Part shown: positions 63,758 through 64,000 of the stretch, one piece after another
Layout: each line of letters begins with the position of its first letter
Position numbering within the stretch: position 1 is the stretch's first letter
Notes under the pieces: model-generated
Database searches by the model: none
Seen by the model: the letters and a program-made list of their open reading frames with translations, nothing else
Told to the model about the DNA's origin: nothing
Assembly (NCBI RefSeq): GCF_017591435.1
Contig: NC_059299.1
Span: 12,858,342-12,922,341 of the forward strand
Length of the DNA stretch: 64,000 nucleotides
Source of the DNA: Portunus trituberculatus
Taxonomy: Eukaryota; Arthropoda; Malacostraca; Decapoda; Portunidae
Reading direction: 5' to 3'
Position numbers and translations under genes: made by a program

Positions 63758-64000
63758 AATAAAGTATGGCCAGAATGCACGCATGACTTATCAGGCTTCG
63801 CTGAAGACGACATCGGTGTGATCAGAAATGACTTAGTAAATCTGTGCCATAGAGGTAGCTTCGATGAAGCTGATGATGATGATGATGTTCAAGATCTTTT
63901 GGAAAGCCATGCTGAATCTCTCTCAAATGATGAACTTATAGAGCTAGACAAGGCATCAAAGGAGGCAGAAAAAGGAGACGAGGAAGAAGAACCTGTGCAT
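63270..64000 (+). pseudogene. Tigger transposase C-terminal part, tandemly duplicated
   Basis: The frame MQQLIKGTDGPGKP, then YNIKHALD, NLAWNKVWPECTHDLSGF, VNLCHRGSFDEADDDDDV and LSNDELIELDKASKEAEK matches the end of a Tigger/jerky-type transposase after the DDE core. The first copy (about 63270-63411) reads SSWDEVK; the second (from about 63616) has a stop there (TAG at about 63718) and then runs open to the window edge with an acidic tail. Confidence 0.75.

Larger units (their letters stand above)
62879..64000 (+). mobile_element. Tigger element, left part; continues past the window
   Basis: The left end CAGTAAGTCCTCGTTATATGG follows a TA at 62877-62878. The element contains two tandem copies of a Tigger-transposase segment and runs off the right edge, so the right end is not seen. 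It lies in the LANCL intron upstream of the 62727 exon. Confidence 0.8.

Overview
This window looks like nuclear DNA from a decapod crustacean, probably a crab or shrimp relative. The reasons are spliced genes with GT-AG introns, many pure dinucleotide microsatellites, AT-rich introns, tRNA-derived SINEs, and dense layers of non-LTR, LTR, Tigger-type and Harbinger-type elements. The species call is an inference from overall character, not from a marker. Nothing prokaryotic, viral or CRISPR-like is visible.

Five host genes are supported by reconstructed exons whose splice phases close. (1) Bases 15864 to 1025, minus strand: an ACK-family non-receptor tyrosine kinase (SAM, kinase, SH3, CRIB, long Q/T-rich tail), whose C-terminus lies beyond the left edge. 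(2) 18389-25913, plus strand: a nanos homologue of about 426 residues with both CCHC zinc fingers; an intron cuts the first finger and holds a CR1-like retrotransposon in antisense. (3) 43215 to 28510, minus strand: LAMTOR5, 92 codons in four small exons spread over 14.7 kb. (4) 46388-53044, plus strand: an SRSF3/Rbp1-type SR splicing factor of 157 residues. (5) 62727 to 56399, minus strand: the C-terminal four exons of a LanC-like protein, whose N-terminus lies beyond the right edge. ACK and nanos are head-to-head, nanos and LAMTOR5 are tail-to-tail, and LAMTOR5 and SRSF3 are head-to-head.

Much of the rest is mobile DNA in introns. ACK introns hold a MITE with perfect 36-bp ends, two tRNA-SINE copies and a three-level nest of Tigger-like elements. 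The last LAMTOR5 intron holds another nested pair of DNA elements and a head-to-tail series of related LINE copies, each joined to the next by a (CA)n tract, with one SINE that also ends in (CA)n. A LANCL intron holds a PIF/Harbinger element with 3-bp target duplications, itself invaded by a Copia-type retrotransposon. The window ends inside another Tigger element.

The host genes do not form a pathway. They cover signalling (ACK), germline translational control (nanos), lysosomal mTORC1 scaffolding (LAMTOR5), splicing (SRSF3) and a LanC-like zinc protein. The most unusual signal is a nearly perfect 33-bp inverted repeat at the Copia primer-binding site. It is made of both strands of the 3' half of an initiator methionine tRNA and is fused to a displaced scrap of the element's own reverse-transcriptase gene. 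The second most interesting is the LINE-(CA)n series, which suggests microsatellite-targeted insertion. No wholly new system was found.
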